Shown here: piece by piece, positions 35,098 to 47,004 of the stretch
Layout of the letters: each line of letters starts with the position of its first letter
Position numbering within the stretch: position 1 is the stretch's first letter
DNA from: Macrostomum hystrix
Lineage: Eukaryota; Platyhelminthes; Macrostomidae
DNA: 64,000 nt
NCBI GenBank assembly: GCA_950097015.1
Contig: CATNEN010000030.1
Coordinates: 2,713,001 to 2,777,000, forward strand
Reading direction: 5' to 3'
Translations under genes and position numbers: made by a program
The notes under the pieces: generated by a model
Told to the model about the DNA's origin: nothing
Databases searched by the model: none
Seen by the model: only the letters and a program-made list of their open reading frames with translations

Positions 35098-35361
35098 ATG
35101 CAATTGCAGTCTGATCACCAGTCAGTGCGGCCCGTCGGTCGCATGATCGACCTAGTCGATGCCGATTGGCTAGACGACCGGCTGCCGCGCGAGTCTGTTC
35201 CAGTGCTGCCCAGCGAGCTGCCCGACTTAGATCCGGACTCCCAGGACGAGCACGAGGCCGCTGATGACAACAAATGGACGGAGCTGCAGCTGATGCGGAT
35301 TCGACGGGCGGCCGAGCATCAGGCCCGAGGTCACATCGCCGGCGTGGCGCCGCCCAGGTGA
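35098..35361 (+). CDS. ANAPC13: anaphase-promoting complex subunit 13
   Basis: APC13 (Swm1 in yeast) is a small stabilising subunit of the anaphase-promoting complex, the ubiquitin ligase that drives mitotic exit. The 87-residue product carries the family's two conserved blocks: GRMIDLVDADWLDDRLPRES (residues 14-33), followed by LPSELPDLDPDSQ, and an acidic spacer followed by NKWTELQLMRIR (58-69). Human APC13 is 74 residues and similar through both blocks. The start used is ATG 35098. However, the sequence attgcag just after it (35102-35108) could be an acceptor, in which case residues 1-4 would come from an upstream exon. The stop is TGA at 35359-35361. No intron is needed within the conserved region. 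Confidence 0.88.
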   Translation: MQLQSDHQSVRPVGRMIDLVDADWLDDRLPRESVPVLPSELPDLDPDSQDEHEAADDNKWTELQLMRIRRAAEHQARGHIAGVAPPR

Positions 35362-35636
35362 ACGGCGCTGAAAGTGACTTTTTATTCCGTGTTTATTTTC
35401 AGACACAATAATTCTAATGAATATTGCGAATATAGCATAACGGCCCGTTTAGTTTTGCTTTTTTACATACTAATTTCTCCGTTTATCTACGGGGTTTTAA
35501 GTGCATTGTCATGCTCATATTTTTTAAGTCTTTGTTGTTGCTGTTGTTGAATTTCTGTCGACTAAAACGTTGTCATAGAAAATGTGAAATATCATCGCTT
35601 GTACTGTCAGCAGTGCACTAAGATATATATTGCTAG

Positions 35637-35642
35637 AATAAA
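35637..35642 (+). terminator. ANAPC13 poly(A) signal
   Basis: AATAAA 276 bases after the ANAPC13 stop, in an AT-rich 3' region. Confidence 0.55.
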
Positions 35643-35799
35643 ATCTTAAATTCCTCTGATCGTTTGAAATCAGGCGGAAAGGAAGTCCCGCTCACACGAA
35701 ATGGCAACGAAGACTGAAAAAAATAACTGTTTATATTTATGCCAGTTATTTCATTGGGTGATAGAGGTGAATGATGAGAGTGATAGACTGGGGTGACAG

Positions 35800-36235
35800 A
35801 TGTTAGAAGGAGTGAGACTGATATAGGGAGTAAGACTGATAGAAGGGGGTGAGACTGATAGAAGGGGGTGAGACTGATTGAGGGGGTGAGACTGATAGAA
35901 GGGGGTGAGACTGATAGAAGGGGGTGAGACAGATTGAGGGGGTGAGACTGATAGAAGGGGGTGAGACTGATTGAGGGGGTGAGACTGATAGAAGAGTGTG
36001 AAACTGATAGAAGGGGTTGAGACTGTTAGAAGGGGGTGAGACTGATTAAGAGGGTGAGACTGATAGAAGGGGGTGAGACTGATTAAGAGGGTGAGACTGA
36101 TAGAAGGGTTGAGACTGATAAAAGGGGTTGAGACTGATTGAGGGGGTGAGACTGATCGAAGGGGTTGAAACTGATAGAAGGGGGTGAGACTGATAGAAGG
36201 GGGTGAGACTGATAAAAGGGGGTGAGACTGATAGT
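35800..36235. repeat. ~19-bp minisatellite, ~23 copies
   Basis: The unit is GGTGAGACTGATAGAAGGG (G), alternating with GACTGATTGAGGGGGT and GATTAAGAGGGT forms. The minus strand stays open for more than 170 codons only because of the repeat. Confidence 0.95.
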
Positions 36236-36875
36236 GTGAGATAGTAGTTTGGGGAGCATGATTCGAGAGCGAATGTTGCAACCAAATTCAATTTATAACA
36301 AAATAGTACGAGTTATTTGACTTAGCTGTAAATACTGTAGATTGTTTCAAATAGCTTGACCAGACATCGAGTTTTCATGCCTCCGTCAGTTTGAGGCTCT
36401 AAACAACCTCTACATGATAGAAGCCATCGCCGATTTTTACTTTATGTACCTCGCCTTTCCGCGACTGAGACCCAGGTGCGACTCGAGTTATGTAATCCCA
36501 TCCAAACATCCTCTTTAAGCAGCTCCTCCGAGTGCCTGGCTAATTGCAATCACCTTCCGCAGCTATTTGAGCTGCTCCTTGTGTGACGGAAGGGGCAAAA
36601 GCGCAAAAGCGCCCTATAATTCGAAACTGCTCGCACCCCTCATTTTAGGGACTTCGATCCCAAACTGTTCTCAATTATAAATTCTGTCTGCCTTGCTGGA
36701 CACTGCCTTGAGTGAGTCGGATTCTTTCTTTGAGCGTTTGTCAGTTCCCACTTTGAGCATTGACACGGTAGTCTGCTTGGGTATTTTCCCCCAAATTTCA
36801 TTATCTGCTCATTTCGTGCGTTTGAGCTAAAGTACTCGTCCTATCAAAATAGTGCAAACTGTGAATGAAGTTATC
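36236..36875. other. spacer between arrays, no gene recognised
   Basis: Unique sequence of moderate GC. No splice-supported exon was found. Confidence 0.4.
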
Positions 36876-36879
36876 TGAA

Positions 36880-38365
36880 ATGAACATGAAACTAAATGAG
36901 TATTGGAACATGAAACTAAATGAGTATTGGAACATGAAACTAAATGATGGATTGGAACATGAAACTAAATGATGGATTGGAACATGAAACTAAATGATGG
37001 ATTGGAACATGAAACTAAATGATGGATTGGAACATGAAACTAAATGAGTATTGGAACATGAAACTAAATGATGGATTGGAACATGAAACTAAATGATGGA
37101 TTGGAACATGAAACTAAATGATGGATTGGAACATGAAACTAAATGATGGATTGGAACATGAAACTAAATGATGGATTGGAACATGAAACTAAATGAGTAT
37201 TGGAACATGAAACTAAATGATGGATTGGAACATGAAACTAAATGAGGATTGGAACATAAAACTAAATGATGGATTGGAACATGAAACTAAATGAGGATTG
37301 GAACATGAAACTAAATGATGGATTGGAACATGAAACTAAATGATGGATTGGAACATGAAACTAAATGAGGATTGGAACATGAAACTAAATGATGGATTGG
37401 AACATGAAACTAAATGAGTATTGGAACATGAAACTAAATGATGGATTGGAACATGAAACTAAATGATGGATTGGAACATGAAACTAAATGAGTATTGGAA
37501 CATGAAACTAAATGATGGATTGGAACATGAAACTAAATGATGGATTGGAACATGAAACTAAATGATGGATTGGAACATGAAACTAAATGATGGATTGGAA
37601 CATGAAACTAAATGATGGATTGGAACATGAAACTAAATGAGTATTGGAACATGAAACTAAATGATGGATTGGAACATGAAACTAAATGATGGATTGGAAC
37701 ATGAAACTAAATGATGGATTGGAACATGAAACTAAATGAGGATTGGAACATGAAACTAAATGATGGATTGGAACATGAAACTAAATGAGGATTTGAACAT
37801 GAAACTAAATGAGGATTGGAACATGAAACTAAATGATGGATTGGAACATGAAACTAAATGATGGATTGGAACATGAAACTAAATGATGGATTGGAACATG
37901 AAACTAAATGATGGATTGGAACATGAAACTAAATGATGGATTGGAACATGAAACTAAATAATGGATTGGAACATGAAACTAAATGAGGATTGGAACATGA
38001 AACTAAATGAGGATTGGAACATGAAACTAAATGATGGATTGGAACATGAAACTAAATGATGGATTGGAACATGAAACTAAATAATGGATTGGAACATGAA
38101 ACTAAATGAGGATTGGAACATGAAACTAAATGAGGATTGGAACATGAAACTAAATAATGGATTGGAACATGAAACTAAATGAGGATTGGAACATGAAACT
38201 AAATCATGGATTGGAACATGAAACTAAATGATGATTGGAACATGAAACTAAATGAGGATTGGAACATGAAACTAAATCATGGATTGGAACATGAAACTAA
38301 ATGAGGATTGGAACATGAAACTAAGTGAGGATTGGAACATGAAACTAAATGAGTATTGGAATATC
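36880..38365. repeat. 25-bp minisatellite, ~60 copies
   Basis: Unit GGAACATGAAACTAAATGAT plus GGATT, with GAGTATT, GAGGATT and AATGGATT variants (24-25 bp). Variant classes change along the array, with GAGG and AATGG forms clustered in the 3' half. Confidence 0.97.
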
Positions 38366-39140
38366 ATCTAAAAATATTGGAACATTCTCGTTAAAGAAAA
38401 CGAGGGTTTTATTGGGAAAAAGGATAGGAGTGGAGGAGCTCATGAAACAACCGAGGATTGTAATTTTAGCATAAAATGTGCATTTAGGTGAGTTAAATTT
38501 CTTCACCAAAGGCACCCATTGTTTGCACTTTAGTTGCTAACCAAATTGCCAAGTGAGAGAGATGCGAACTGAAGGCCCTGCATCAATGACGGCATAGCGT
38601 GGACAACTAGTTAGACGAATCATATCTAACTCCAACCTTTCACAGAGCAGATGGCAGCCAGACGCCTACTGGCAGACTGGAATGATTTCATATACGAAAT
38701 CTCGTACATTTAGGAGGCTTTCATGGCAGCTGTGACGAATGTGGGCAAAGTTAAATAGGCCGGCGTTACATTAAATACGTTTCCGGACGAGGCAGGAAAA
38801 ATGAATATTTTTTGTTTGATCATTGTATCACCATCGAGCTGAGCCGTTGGCTAGACAATGAGTTGGAAACGATAATCTTTCTCCCATTGAAGGACTGTGA
38901 TTTACGAGCGTGTAAAATCATCCATTTTTTAGAGTCATAAATTAAATGACGAGGATTTCTGTCTGCAGACGGACTAAATTATTGTTTGCAAGCTTTATTA
39001 TAGTTCAAAATGTATCTTGTGTGAGTAAAAATACCATTAGGATGAATTGGATAAATCTCATTAGTGTAGGCGTCATGCCTAGATTAATCAATGTTATTAA
39101 TTAGTCTGGACAAAAAAGGTGACGGTTGGTACTATTAGGC
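38366..39140. other. spacer between arrays, no gene recognised
   Basis: Unique sequence; no exon or repeat structure supported. Confidence 0.4.
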
Positions 39141-39144
39141 GAGG

Positions 39145-40545
39145 GAGGATAATGCCAGGTGAGGAAAGGTAGTTATGCCAGGTGATGAAGGGTAGTTATG
39201 CCAGGTGAGGAAGGGTAGTTATGCCAGATGAGGAAGGGTAGTTATGCCAGGTGAGGAAGGGTAGTTATGCCAGGTGAGGAAAGGTAGTTATGCCAGGTGA
39301 GGAAGGGTAGTTATGCCAGATGAGGAAGGGTAGTTATGCCAGGTGAGGAAGGGTAGTTATGCCAGATGAGGAAGGGTAGTTATGCCAGGTGAGGAAGGGT
39401 AGTTATGCCAGGTGAGGAAGGGTAGTTATGCCAGATGAGGAAGGGTAGTTATGCCAGGTGAGGAAGGGTAGTTATGCCAGGTGATGAAGGGTAGTTATGC
39501 CAGGTGATGAAGGGTAGTTATGCCAGGTGAGGAAGGGTAGTTATGCCAGGTGAGGAAGGGTAGTTATGCCAGGTGAGGAAGGGTAGTTATGCCAGGTGAG
39601 GAAGGGTAGTTATGCCAGGTGAGGAAGGGTAGTTATGCCGGGTGATGAAGGGTAGTTATGCCAGGTGAGGAAGGGTAGTTATGCCAGGTGAGTAAAGGTA
39701 GTTATGCCGGGTGAGGAAGGGTAGTTATGCCAGGTGAGGAAGGGTAGTTATGCCAGGTGAGTAAAGGTAGTTATGCCGGGTGAGGAAGGGTAGTTATGCC
39801 AGGTGAGGAAGGGTAGTTATGCCAGGTGAGTAAAGGTAGTTATGCCGGGTGAGGAAGGGTAGTTATGCCAGGTGAGGAAGGGTAGTTATGCCAGGTGAGG
39901 AAGGGTAGTTATGCCAGGTGAGGAAGGGTAGTTATGCCAGGTGAGGAAGGGTAGTTATGCCAGGTGAGGAAGGGTAGTTATGCCAGGTGAGGAAGGGTAG
40001 TTATGCCAGGTGAGGAAGGGTAGTTATGCCAGGTGAGGAAGGGTAGTTATGCCGGGTGAGGAAGGGTAGTTATGCCAGGTGAGGAAGGGTAGTTATGCCA
40101 AGTGAGGAAAGGTAGTTATGCCGGGTGAGGAAGGGTAGTTATGCCAGGTGAGGAAGGGTAGTTATGCCAGGTGATGAAGGGTAGTTATGCCGGGTGAGGA
40201 AGGGTAGTTATGCCAGGTGAGGAAGGGTAGTTATGCCAGGTGAGGAAGGGTAGTTATGCCAGGTGAGGAAGGGTAGTTATGCCAGGAGAGTAAAGGTAGT
40301 TATGCCGGGTGAGGAAGGGTAGTTATGCCAGGTGAGGAAGGGTAGTTATGCCAGGTGAGTAAAGGTAGTTATGCCGGGTGAGGAAGGGTAGTTATGCCAG
40401 GTGAGGAAGGGTAGTTATGCCAGGTGAGTAAAGGTAGTTATGCCGGGTGAGGAAGGGTAGTTATGCCAGGTGAGTAAAGGTAGTTATGCCGGGTGAGGAA
40501 GGGTAGTTATGCCGGGTGAGTAAGGGTAGTTATGCCAGGTGAGTC
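39145..40545. repeat. 23-bp minisatellite, ~61 copies, with splice-donor-like units
   Basis: The unit is GGTAGTTATGCCAGGTGAGG plus AAG. Most units carry CCAGGTGAGG, and a recurring variant carries CAGGTGAGTAAAGG, the full 5' splice-site consensus on the plus strand. The variant recurs with regular spacing (every three units around 39685-39840 and 40340-40460), showing block duplication. Confidence 0.97.
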
Positions 40546-41360
40546 AGCTGCGCCAGAAGATTATCTTTTTAGCCATGTTCCTGTTGGCCAGAGTTACGAG
40601 GGTCTTTGAAGAGAAGTTGTGTAAGTTCACTTCTGCAACGCAAGTGTTTTATTTAGCAGCTCATATTCGAGTTTTTTGCATTATTGCTTAAGAGAAAATA
40701 AACAGAAATTTTAGTTCGCCTCGTAAATCATTCAAACTGGAGCGGAAGCACTCGATACTGCGAAGCTTGGTGCCAATAACAGTCGCCTTATCCGGCTCTG
40801 CATGGCTTCAATAACTGTCCCCCCTTGGCCTCAGAGGGACTGGGTCGCCAGTTGGGGCGCTGAGGCGGATTAAAACTGCATTAGAGAGCTGGAGCCAACG
40901 ATGGCGCGCGCACAAAATTCAAATGGGGAGGAATAGTAGTAAAAATTCGCATTGTGGCATAGCAGAAGCCCCCTTGGGGTGACTTTTTATAGCCGGCACG
41001 TCAACGAGAAACTCGGTCAAGTGTCGAAATGGATTTAGTGACTCGGTTGGGTTTTAGATGTTAGGACTTGGCAGAAACCGCACTGCCGAGCTAATTATCA
41101 TCGGGATCGATTCGGGATCAACAGCCGCCTGTGAGTGCTTTTTATTTAGCTCGGCTAAACTCAGGTTTTTCGAGCCCCGGTTTAAAGATTCCTCAGTGAA
41201 TGCGCGGAATTACTGGCGAAATCCAGGTCCGATACGGTATGATTAATATATGCCGAAGCCCCACTGACGAGCTTGGAGCAGGCACCGCGGTGACTCGGAG
41301 GAAGACTTGCAGTATTCTGAAATGGCGGCTGATTTACTCTTTTATTTTTTGTAGCGGAAT
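40546..41360. other. spacer between arrays, no gene recognised
   Basis: Moderate GC, no splice-supported exon, no array. Confidence 0.4.
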
Positions 41361-41364
41361 CTCA

Positions 41365-41965
41365 TATCTGACAGGCCTGTAATCTCAGCTCTGACAGGCC
41401 TGTAATCTCAGCTCTGACAGGCCTGTAATCTCAGCTCTGAAAGGCCTGTAATCTCAGCTCTGACAGGCCTGTAATCTCAGCTCTGACAGGCCTGTAATCT
41501 CAGCTCTGACAGGCCTGTAATCTCAGCTCTGACAGGCCTGTAATCTCAGCTCTGACAGGCCTGTAATCTCAGCTCTGACAGGCCTGTAATCTCAGCTTTG
41601 ACAGATCTAGAATCTCACCTCCTGACAGATCTAGAATCTCACCTCCTGACTGATCTAGAATCTCACCTCCTGACTGATCTAGAATCTCACCTCCTGACAT
41701 AACGGGAATCTCACCTCCTGACTGATCTAGAATCTCACCTCCTGACATACCGGGAATCTCACCTCCTGACATACCGGGAATCTCACCTCCTGACTGATCA
41801 AGAATCTCACCTCCTGACATACCGGGTATCTCACCTCCTGACATACCGGGAATCTCACCTCCTGACATACCGGGAATCGCACCTCCTGACATACCGGGAA
41901 TCTCACCTCCCGACATACCGGGAATCTCACCTCCTGACATACCGGGAATCTCACCTCCTGACATA
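41365..41965. repeat. composite minisatellite: 23-bp then 24-bp units
   Basis: 41365-41600 repeats AATCTCAGCTCTGACAGGCC plus TGT (about ten copies). 41600-41965 repeats AATCTCACCTCCTGACATAC plus CGGG, with GATCTAG variants (about fifteen copies). The two unit types share AATCTCA and TGACA, so one probably evolved from the other at the junction. Confidence 0.95.
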
Positions 41966-42420
41966 CATAACAGGCTTGGAGAAGCGGTAAAAGAGGTATA
42001 TTTTCCCCAGCTGCGCGCAGGCTGAAGTCATGAGGCGGGTGAGACGGTCTAGCCGGGACTAATAGAATAATCTTAGTGGCCGAAGCCCACCCGTAGAAAC
42101 CTTGCCTGCTCCCAAGCCACCAACCCCACCGAGTTCCCACTGCGGCCGCTGAGCGGAACCACCGCGGCTAGACTTTTCTCCCCCGGCCGCTGACCTGCCA
42201 CAGTTAATTATACCGGATTAGCCCCGGGCAGCCGTTGCACGGCGAATCCTCTTATAGCAATGCGGAAATTTCCAACCGCACGCAAAACTGACTCAGGACT
42301 GCCAGGCTCCAGTGCCCGCAGGGGTAGGGGGGCAGGATAACTCATTGCTTTACCAACATGTGCCTTTTTTAATTTATCCTCCGTTTCAGAATCAGCCGGC
42401 ATCCAGGCACCAATGTAAAG
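41966..42420. other. GC-richer spacer, no gene recognised
   Basis: Contains GCGGCCGC and other CpG-containing sites (42040-42200) that could suggest a regulatory segment, but nothing specific can be named. A short minus-strand open frame (42208-42402) lacks splice or family support. Confidence 0.35.
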
Positions 42421-42424
42421 GAAC

Positions 42425-43490
42425 GTGGGGATCGCCAGATGTTCGTGAGGATCTTTGTGTGTTCATGAGGATCATTGGGTGTTCATGAGGATATTTGGGT
42501 GCTAGTGGGATATTTAGGTGTTAGTGGGATCTTTGGGTTTTAGTTGGTACTTTTGGGTGTTCGTGGGGATCTTTGAGTGTTCGTGAGGATCTTTGGGTGT
42601 TCGTGGGGATCTTTGAGTGTTCGTGAGGATCTTTGGGTGTTCGTGGGGATCTTTGAGTGTTCGTGAGGATCTTTGGTTGTTCGTGAGGATCTTTGGGTGT
42701 TCGTGGGGATCTTTGAGTGTTCGTGAGGATCTTTGAGTGTTCGTGGGGATCTTTGAGTGTTCGTGAGGATCTTTGGGTGTTAGTGGGGATCTTTGAGTGT
42801 TCGTGAGGATCTTTGAGTGTTCGTGAGGATCTTTGAGTGTTCGTGAGGATCTTTGAGTGTTCGTGGGGATCTTTGAGTGTTCGTGAGGATCTTTGGGTGT
42901 TAGTGGGGATCTTTGGGTGTTCGTGGGGATCTTTGAGTGTTCGTGAGGATCTTTGAGTGTTCGTGAGGATCTTTGGGTGTTCGTGAGGATCTTTGAGTGT
43001 TCGTGAGGATCTTTGGGTGTTCGTGGGGATCTTTGAGTGTTCGTGAGGATCTTTGAGTGTTCGTGAGGATCTTTGGGTGTTCGTGGGGATCTTTGAGTGT
43101 TCGTGAGGATCTTTAGGTGTTTGTGGGGATCGTTGAGTGTTCGTGGGGATCTTTGAGTGTTCGTGAGGATCTTTGGTTGTTCGTGAGGATCTTTGAGTGT
43201 TCGTGAGGATCTTTGGTTGTTCGTGAGGATCTTTGGTTGTTCGTGAGGATCTTTAGGTGTTTGTGGGGATCGTTGAGTGTTCGTGAGGATCTTTGAGTGT
43301 TCGTGGGGATCTTTGGTTGTTCGTGAGGATCTTTAGGTGTTAGTGGGGATCGTTGAGTGTTCGTGAGGATCTTTGGGTGTTAGTGGGGATCTTTGGGTGT
43401 TAGTGGGGATCTTTGGGTGTTCGCGAGGATCTTTGGGTATTCATGAGGATTATTGGGTGTTCGTGAGGATCTGTGGCTGTTCGCGAGAAT
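42425..43490. repeat. 20-bp minisatellite, ~53 copies
   Basis: The unit is TGTTCGTGAGGATCTTTGAG, with GTGGGGATC, TTTGGGTG and TTAGTGG variants. The first and last units are degenerate, as expected for a slippage array decaying at its edges. Confidence 0.96.
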
Positions 43491-44015
43491 GTTCGGGTTC
43501 CCGAGAGATCTTTGTGGCTACATGTGATCTTCGAGGATTCGTGAGATCCGGCTTTTACTGAAATCCTAACTCAAAGTGTTAAATCGTTAAATGCGCATTG
43601 TATACAGTGCTGTAGAAGTTCTTCAAGTTATAAATCTCATTTATAAGAGTGTAGCTTTAACACCCACAATCGTCTGGCAAGTCATATGGTAGGACTTAAA
43701 ATATTATCCAGCATATTTTAAACTCCAAACACACACAAACACACACATGCCATGTGTGCGTTGAGTCTCGCACTGTGAAGCAGCATGCAGTACCATTTTG
43801 CCCCCCTATGCTCAGGGGGTAAGTTTGAGTACGGTGCGCGAATGCAAGTGTGCCATTTTGTTAATGTAAAGTGTCCACAAACCGCACTTAATTATAGATT
43901 ATTTTATTCCGATTGACTCAATTAAAAATGTATTTTATTGTGATTTCTAAGAAATTTCGAATTTTCCGTTAAATGAAACGATCATTAGCACGATCATGCG
44001 CGGCGCATCTGAAGG
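43491..44015. other. spacer, no gene recognised
   Basis: Contains a short CA-rich stretch (43730-43760). No exon supported. Confidence 0.4.
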
Positions 44016-44019
44016 CTGC

Positions 44020-44232
44020 GTATGGCAGTTCAGTCCATGGACTGGGGGGACGCCACACCCACCCTTAATTACCCCAGCTAATGCAGGTACCCATTTATCA
44101 GCTGGGTGAACTGAAGCAATGCAGAGTTAAGCGTCCTGCTAAAGGACACAAATTGTTCCAATGGAGTCGGTAATCGAACCCCTGACCTTCAAGTCGTGAG
44201 TCCAACGCTCTAACCACTAGGCTAAAACCTCG
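44020..44232 (-). mobile_element. SINE family B copy, best-preserved tRNA-like head
   Basis: The minus strand starts near 44230 with TTTTAGCCTAGTGGTTAGAG (box A, TAGCCTAGTGG) and has box B GGGGTTCGATTACC about 48 bases on. It ends near 44030 with CCCAGTCCATGGACTG. Spacing and boxes fit a polymerase III promoter derived from a tRNA. Confidence 0.85.
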
Positions 44233-44884
44233 GTTTTATCACCTCCTTGCACGAATCTAAGAAGGAATAATTGATTGAAGTAAACTGAGCAGTCTTAATG
44301 GCTGAGCTGCCGTCTTATGGGAGAATTTTGACGGAATTCAAAATGCGGATATAACCGGTGGCAAATATAAGGCTGAGCTGTCACCAAACTAACTGCAATT
44401 AGGAGGCTTCCTACACACGCGCACGCACACACAGTCGAAAACCCAGTGCGAGCTGTCAGGCTAGAGATCCGCTGTGCTCTATCTCACTAATACCATCATA
44501 AATACCGTTGGAGACAACTCTGTTTTATAAGCAGACAGGCGAAAGAACAATGGGCTTAGCTCTGCCAGATAGACGACAGGCCGACGGGACAGAAGGTGGC
44601 GGACTCGCAGACAGAATGTGGAGTACAAATGACAGATATGGTGCAGGGGAGACCTGCAGCAAGCGAGGTGGAAAATAATCCCCTGTCAAGCTTGCCTGCA
44701 TGTGATCGGCTTGAAGTTTCATTGAAAAAGTAGGAGATCTTCTTGTCCAGTCTGCTTTCTTTAACAGTAACAGCAGGATTATTTCTGCGTGGCAAGAGAT
44801 TTGTGTTGATTAAAACTTGAAATGCCCACATATATATTTGTTTTGCAAGTCTAAATGTGACGATTTAAATGCTGAACGTTTAAC

Positions 44885-44985
44885 TTAGTCTAACGCGTTT
44901 GCCTCTCGCACCAAGGTCCCTAGGTGCTTGATTCCGCGGCGAGGCCACATTCGACTGCGGTCACTCACAAAAAGTTTAATAAAAG
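44885..44985 (+). mobile_element. SINE family A, truncated head in inverted position
   Basis: Plus-strand GTCTAACGCGTTTGCCTCTC, GCACCAAGGTCCC and GATTCCGCGGCGAGGCCACA match the head of family A, but the copy breaks off after about 75 bases. It abuts the tail of a full copy on the other strand (44990-45265). Confidence 0.8.
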
Positions 44986-44989
44986 TGGA

Positions 44990-45265
44990 CCCGCAGCCAG
45001 CGAAGAGGTGATTCTGTCCATTCTGGTGACTCCTGAGCACACTCACACAGGCGTGTACATCTGCCATGACTTTCTCATCGTCAGGTAGTGTAAACTACTC
45101 TCACTTTGTCTCGGTGTTTGGACATCAAGGGTATAAATTTCACGACAAGCACCTAAAGCCTTCTCTCCGCGGCTGCGCCCCAAATGAATGTGGCCTCGCA
45201 GCGGAATCGAGCTCAGGGACCTTGGTGCGAGAGGCAAACACTTTAGACCACTCTGCCACGCGCCC
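44990..45265 (-). mobile_element. SINE family A, full-length copy
   Basis: The minus strand reads TGGCAGAGTGGTCTAAAG (box A-like) from about 45259, box B-like GAGCTCGATTCCGC, CATTTGGGGCGCAGCCGCGG, GCTTTAGGTGCTTGTCG, GTTTACACTACCTGACGATG and, at the tail, CGCTGGCTGCGGGTCCAC. Other copies: 11925-12150, 14750-14965, 53620-53950 (minus) and 63440-63690 (plus). Confidence 0.88.
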
Positions 45266-45624
45266 CCTAAAATATATAGGGGGCCCAATACGCGCCCCCT
45301 TTTTATATATTAACGTTAGAAAAAATATGAGTGTTCCGCAAGCCCTACGTGCCTGCGTGTCTAAAAGTTGAAAACTGTCAACTGCCTCGCCTCTATAGCC
45401 CAACTGCGTGATTTAATAATGTGCCTGCTAAATTTGGAGGAAGCACTTGTGAAGCAATTATAACAGATTTCTAGCGACACGTGACTTACGGAAGACTTTT
45501 AGAGCTCAATGCATATCGTCCTATTTTTTTACTTTTAGGTTGACAGGGCATGGTATATTGGGTCTGAGATTCTCACCGTCTATGGCCGTTTGAGTTTTAC
45601 TATTTGGTAATCAATCAATTGATT

Positions 45625-46465
45625 CTAGAGGACGTCAAAATGGTCAAGGCCAGCTTCCATTGATCCAAGAGGACGTCAAAATGGTCAAGGCCAGCTTCCA
45701 TTGATCCAAGAGGACGTCAATTATCAAGGCCAGCTTCCATTGATCCAAGAGGACGTCAATGATCAAGGCCAGCTTCCATTGATCCAAGAGAACGTCAATT
45801 ATCAAGGCCAGCTTCCATTGATTCAAGAGAACGTCAAAATGCTCAAGGCCAGCTTCCATTGATCCAAGAGGACGTCAATTATAAAGGCCAGCTTCCATTG
45901 ATCCAAGAGGACGTCAAAATGATCAAGGCCAGCTTCCATTGATCCAAGAGGACGTCAAAATGATCAAGGCCAGCTTCCATTGATTCAAGAGGACGTCAAA
46001 ATGCTCAAGGCCAGCTTCCATTGATCCAAGAGGACGTCAAAATGCTCAAGGCCAGCTTCCATTGATTCAAGAGGACGTCAAAATGATCAAGGCCAGCTTC
46101 CATTGATTCAAGAGGACGTCAAAATGATCAAGGCCAGCTTCCATTGATTCAAGAGGACGTCAAAATGATCAAGGCCAGCTTCCATTGATTCAAGAGGACG
46201 TCAAAATGATCAAGGCCAGCTTCCATTGATTCAAGAGGACGTCAAAATGCTCAAGGCCAGCTTAAATTGATCCAAGAGGACGTCAATTATAAAGGCCAGC
46301 TTCCATTGATTCAAGAGGACGTCAATTATAAAGGCCAGCTTCCATTGATTCAAGAGGACGTCAAAATGATCAAGGCCAGCTTCCATTGATTCAAGAGGAC
46401 GTCAAAATGATCAAGGCCAGCTTCCATTGATTCAAGAGGACGTCAAAATGATCAATGCTCAGCTC
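45625..46465. repeat. 41-bp minisatellite with length variants, ~21 copies
   Basis: The unit contains GATTCAAGAGGACGTCAAAA, TGATCAAGG and CCAGCTTCCATT. Early units lack the AAATG or carry TTAT (36 bp). Each unit has the word GACGTC. The upstream half is mixed and the downstream half homogeneous, so the homogeneous half is probably younger. Confidence 0.96.
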
Positions 46466-47004
46466 TTTTCTCAATTCTATTTTATGCTATTTTTGTCAAC
46501 TCAATTTCATTTTTTGTTAAATTTTTCTTTCATTTTCTGACTAAGTTGCGTAAATGTTGTTTTATAGCGACATAAAAAATAAAGTACAATTTTTCTTCCA
46601 TTTTTTCTATTGAATTTTAAAATTCCTATGATCTATTCTTTAAAGTGAGCGATCATCAAAACAAATCGAAAGAATTAATAGAAATTTGCGCAGTAAAAAA
46701 TCAACGCTGTAGTTGAAGAGGTTAGGCCTCGACCCGCATAAACTACGCTTTATGGCTTCACAGGACTAGCATTCTGCGTTTAATTTGGCTCTGAAATTTT
46801 CAATCCAGCTAAAGCCGACCAAATTTCCTGTCGCAGCAGCCGCGTCTCGGGCGGGGATTTGGCTGCAGATTCCTTCAATCTGTTGGGACTCTCCCCTTCC
46901 TTCCCATTTTCCTTTTCCCATTAGCCTCATCTGGCAGCGCCTGCGTTGACCTAGCCTGGAATGAATGTGCTTTCTGCGATGGATCTTAGTCAGATATACA
47001 CCAT
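46466..47004. other. spacer, no gene recognised
   Basis: AT-rich to 46680, then GC-richer. No splice-supported exon. Confidence 0.4.

Noticed and set aside
41569-42140. Minus-strand open frames with MSGGEIPG or VCQEVRFP repeats
   Set aside because: Translation of the 24-bp array; no splice signals or non-repeat core.
42208-42402. 64-codon minus-strand frame (MPADSETEDKLKKAH)
   Set aside because: Looks protein-like at its start but lacks splice signals, neighbours or any recognisable family.
44160-44232. Genuine tRNA gene
   Set aside because: Box A and box B are present, but no proper acceptor stem could be seen and the sequence continues into the shared SINE B body.
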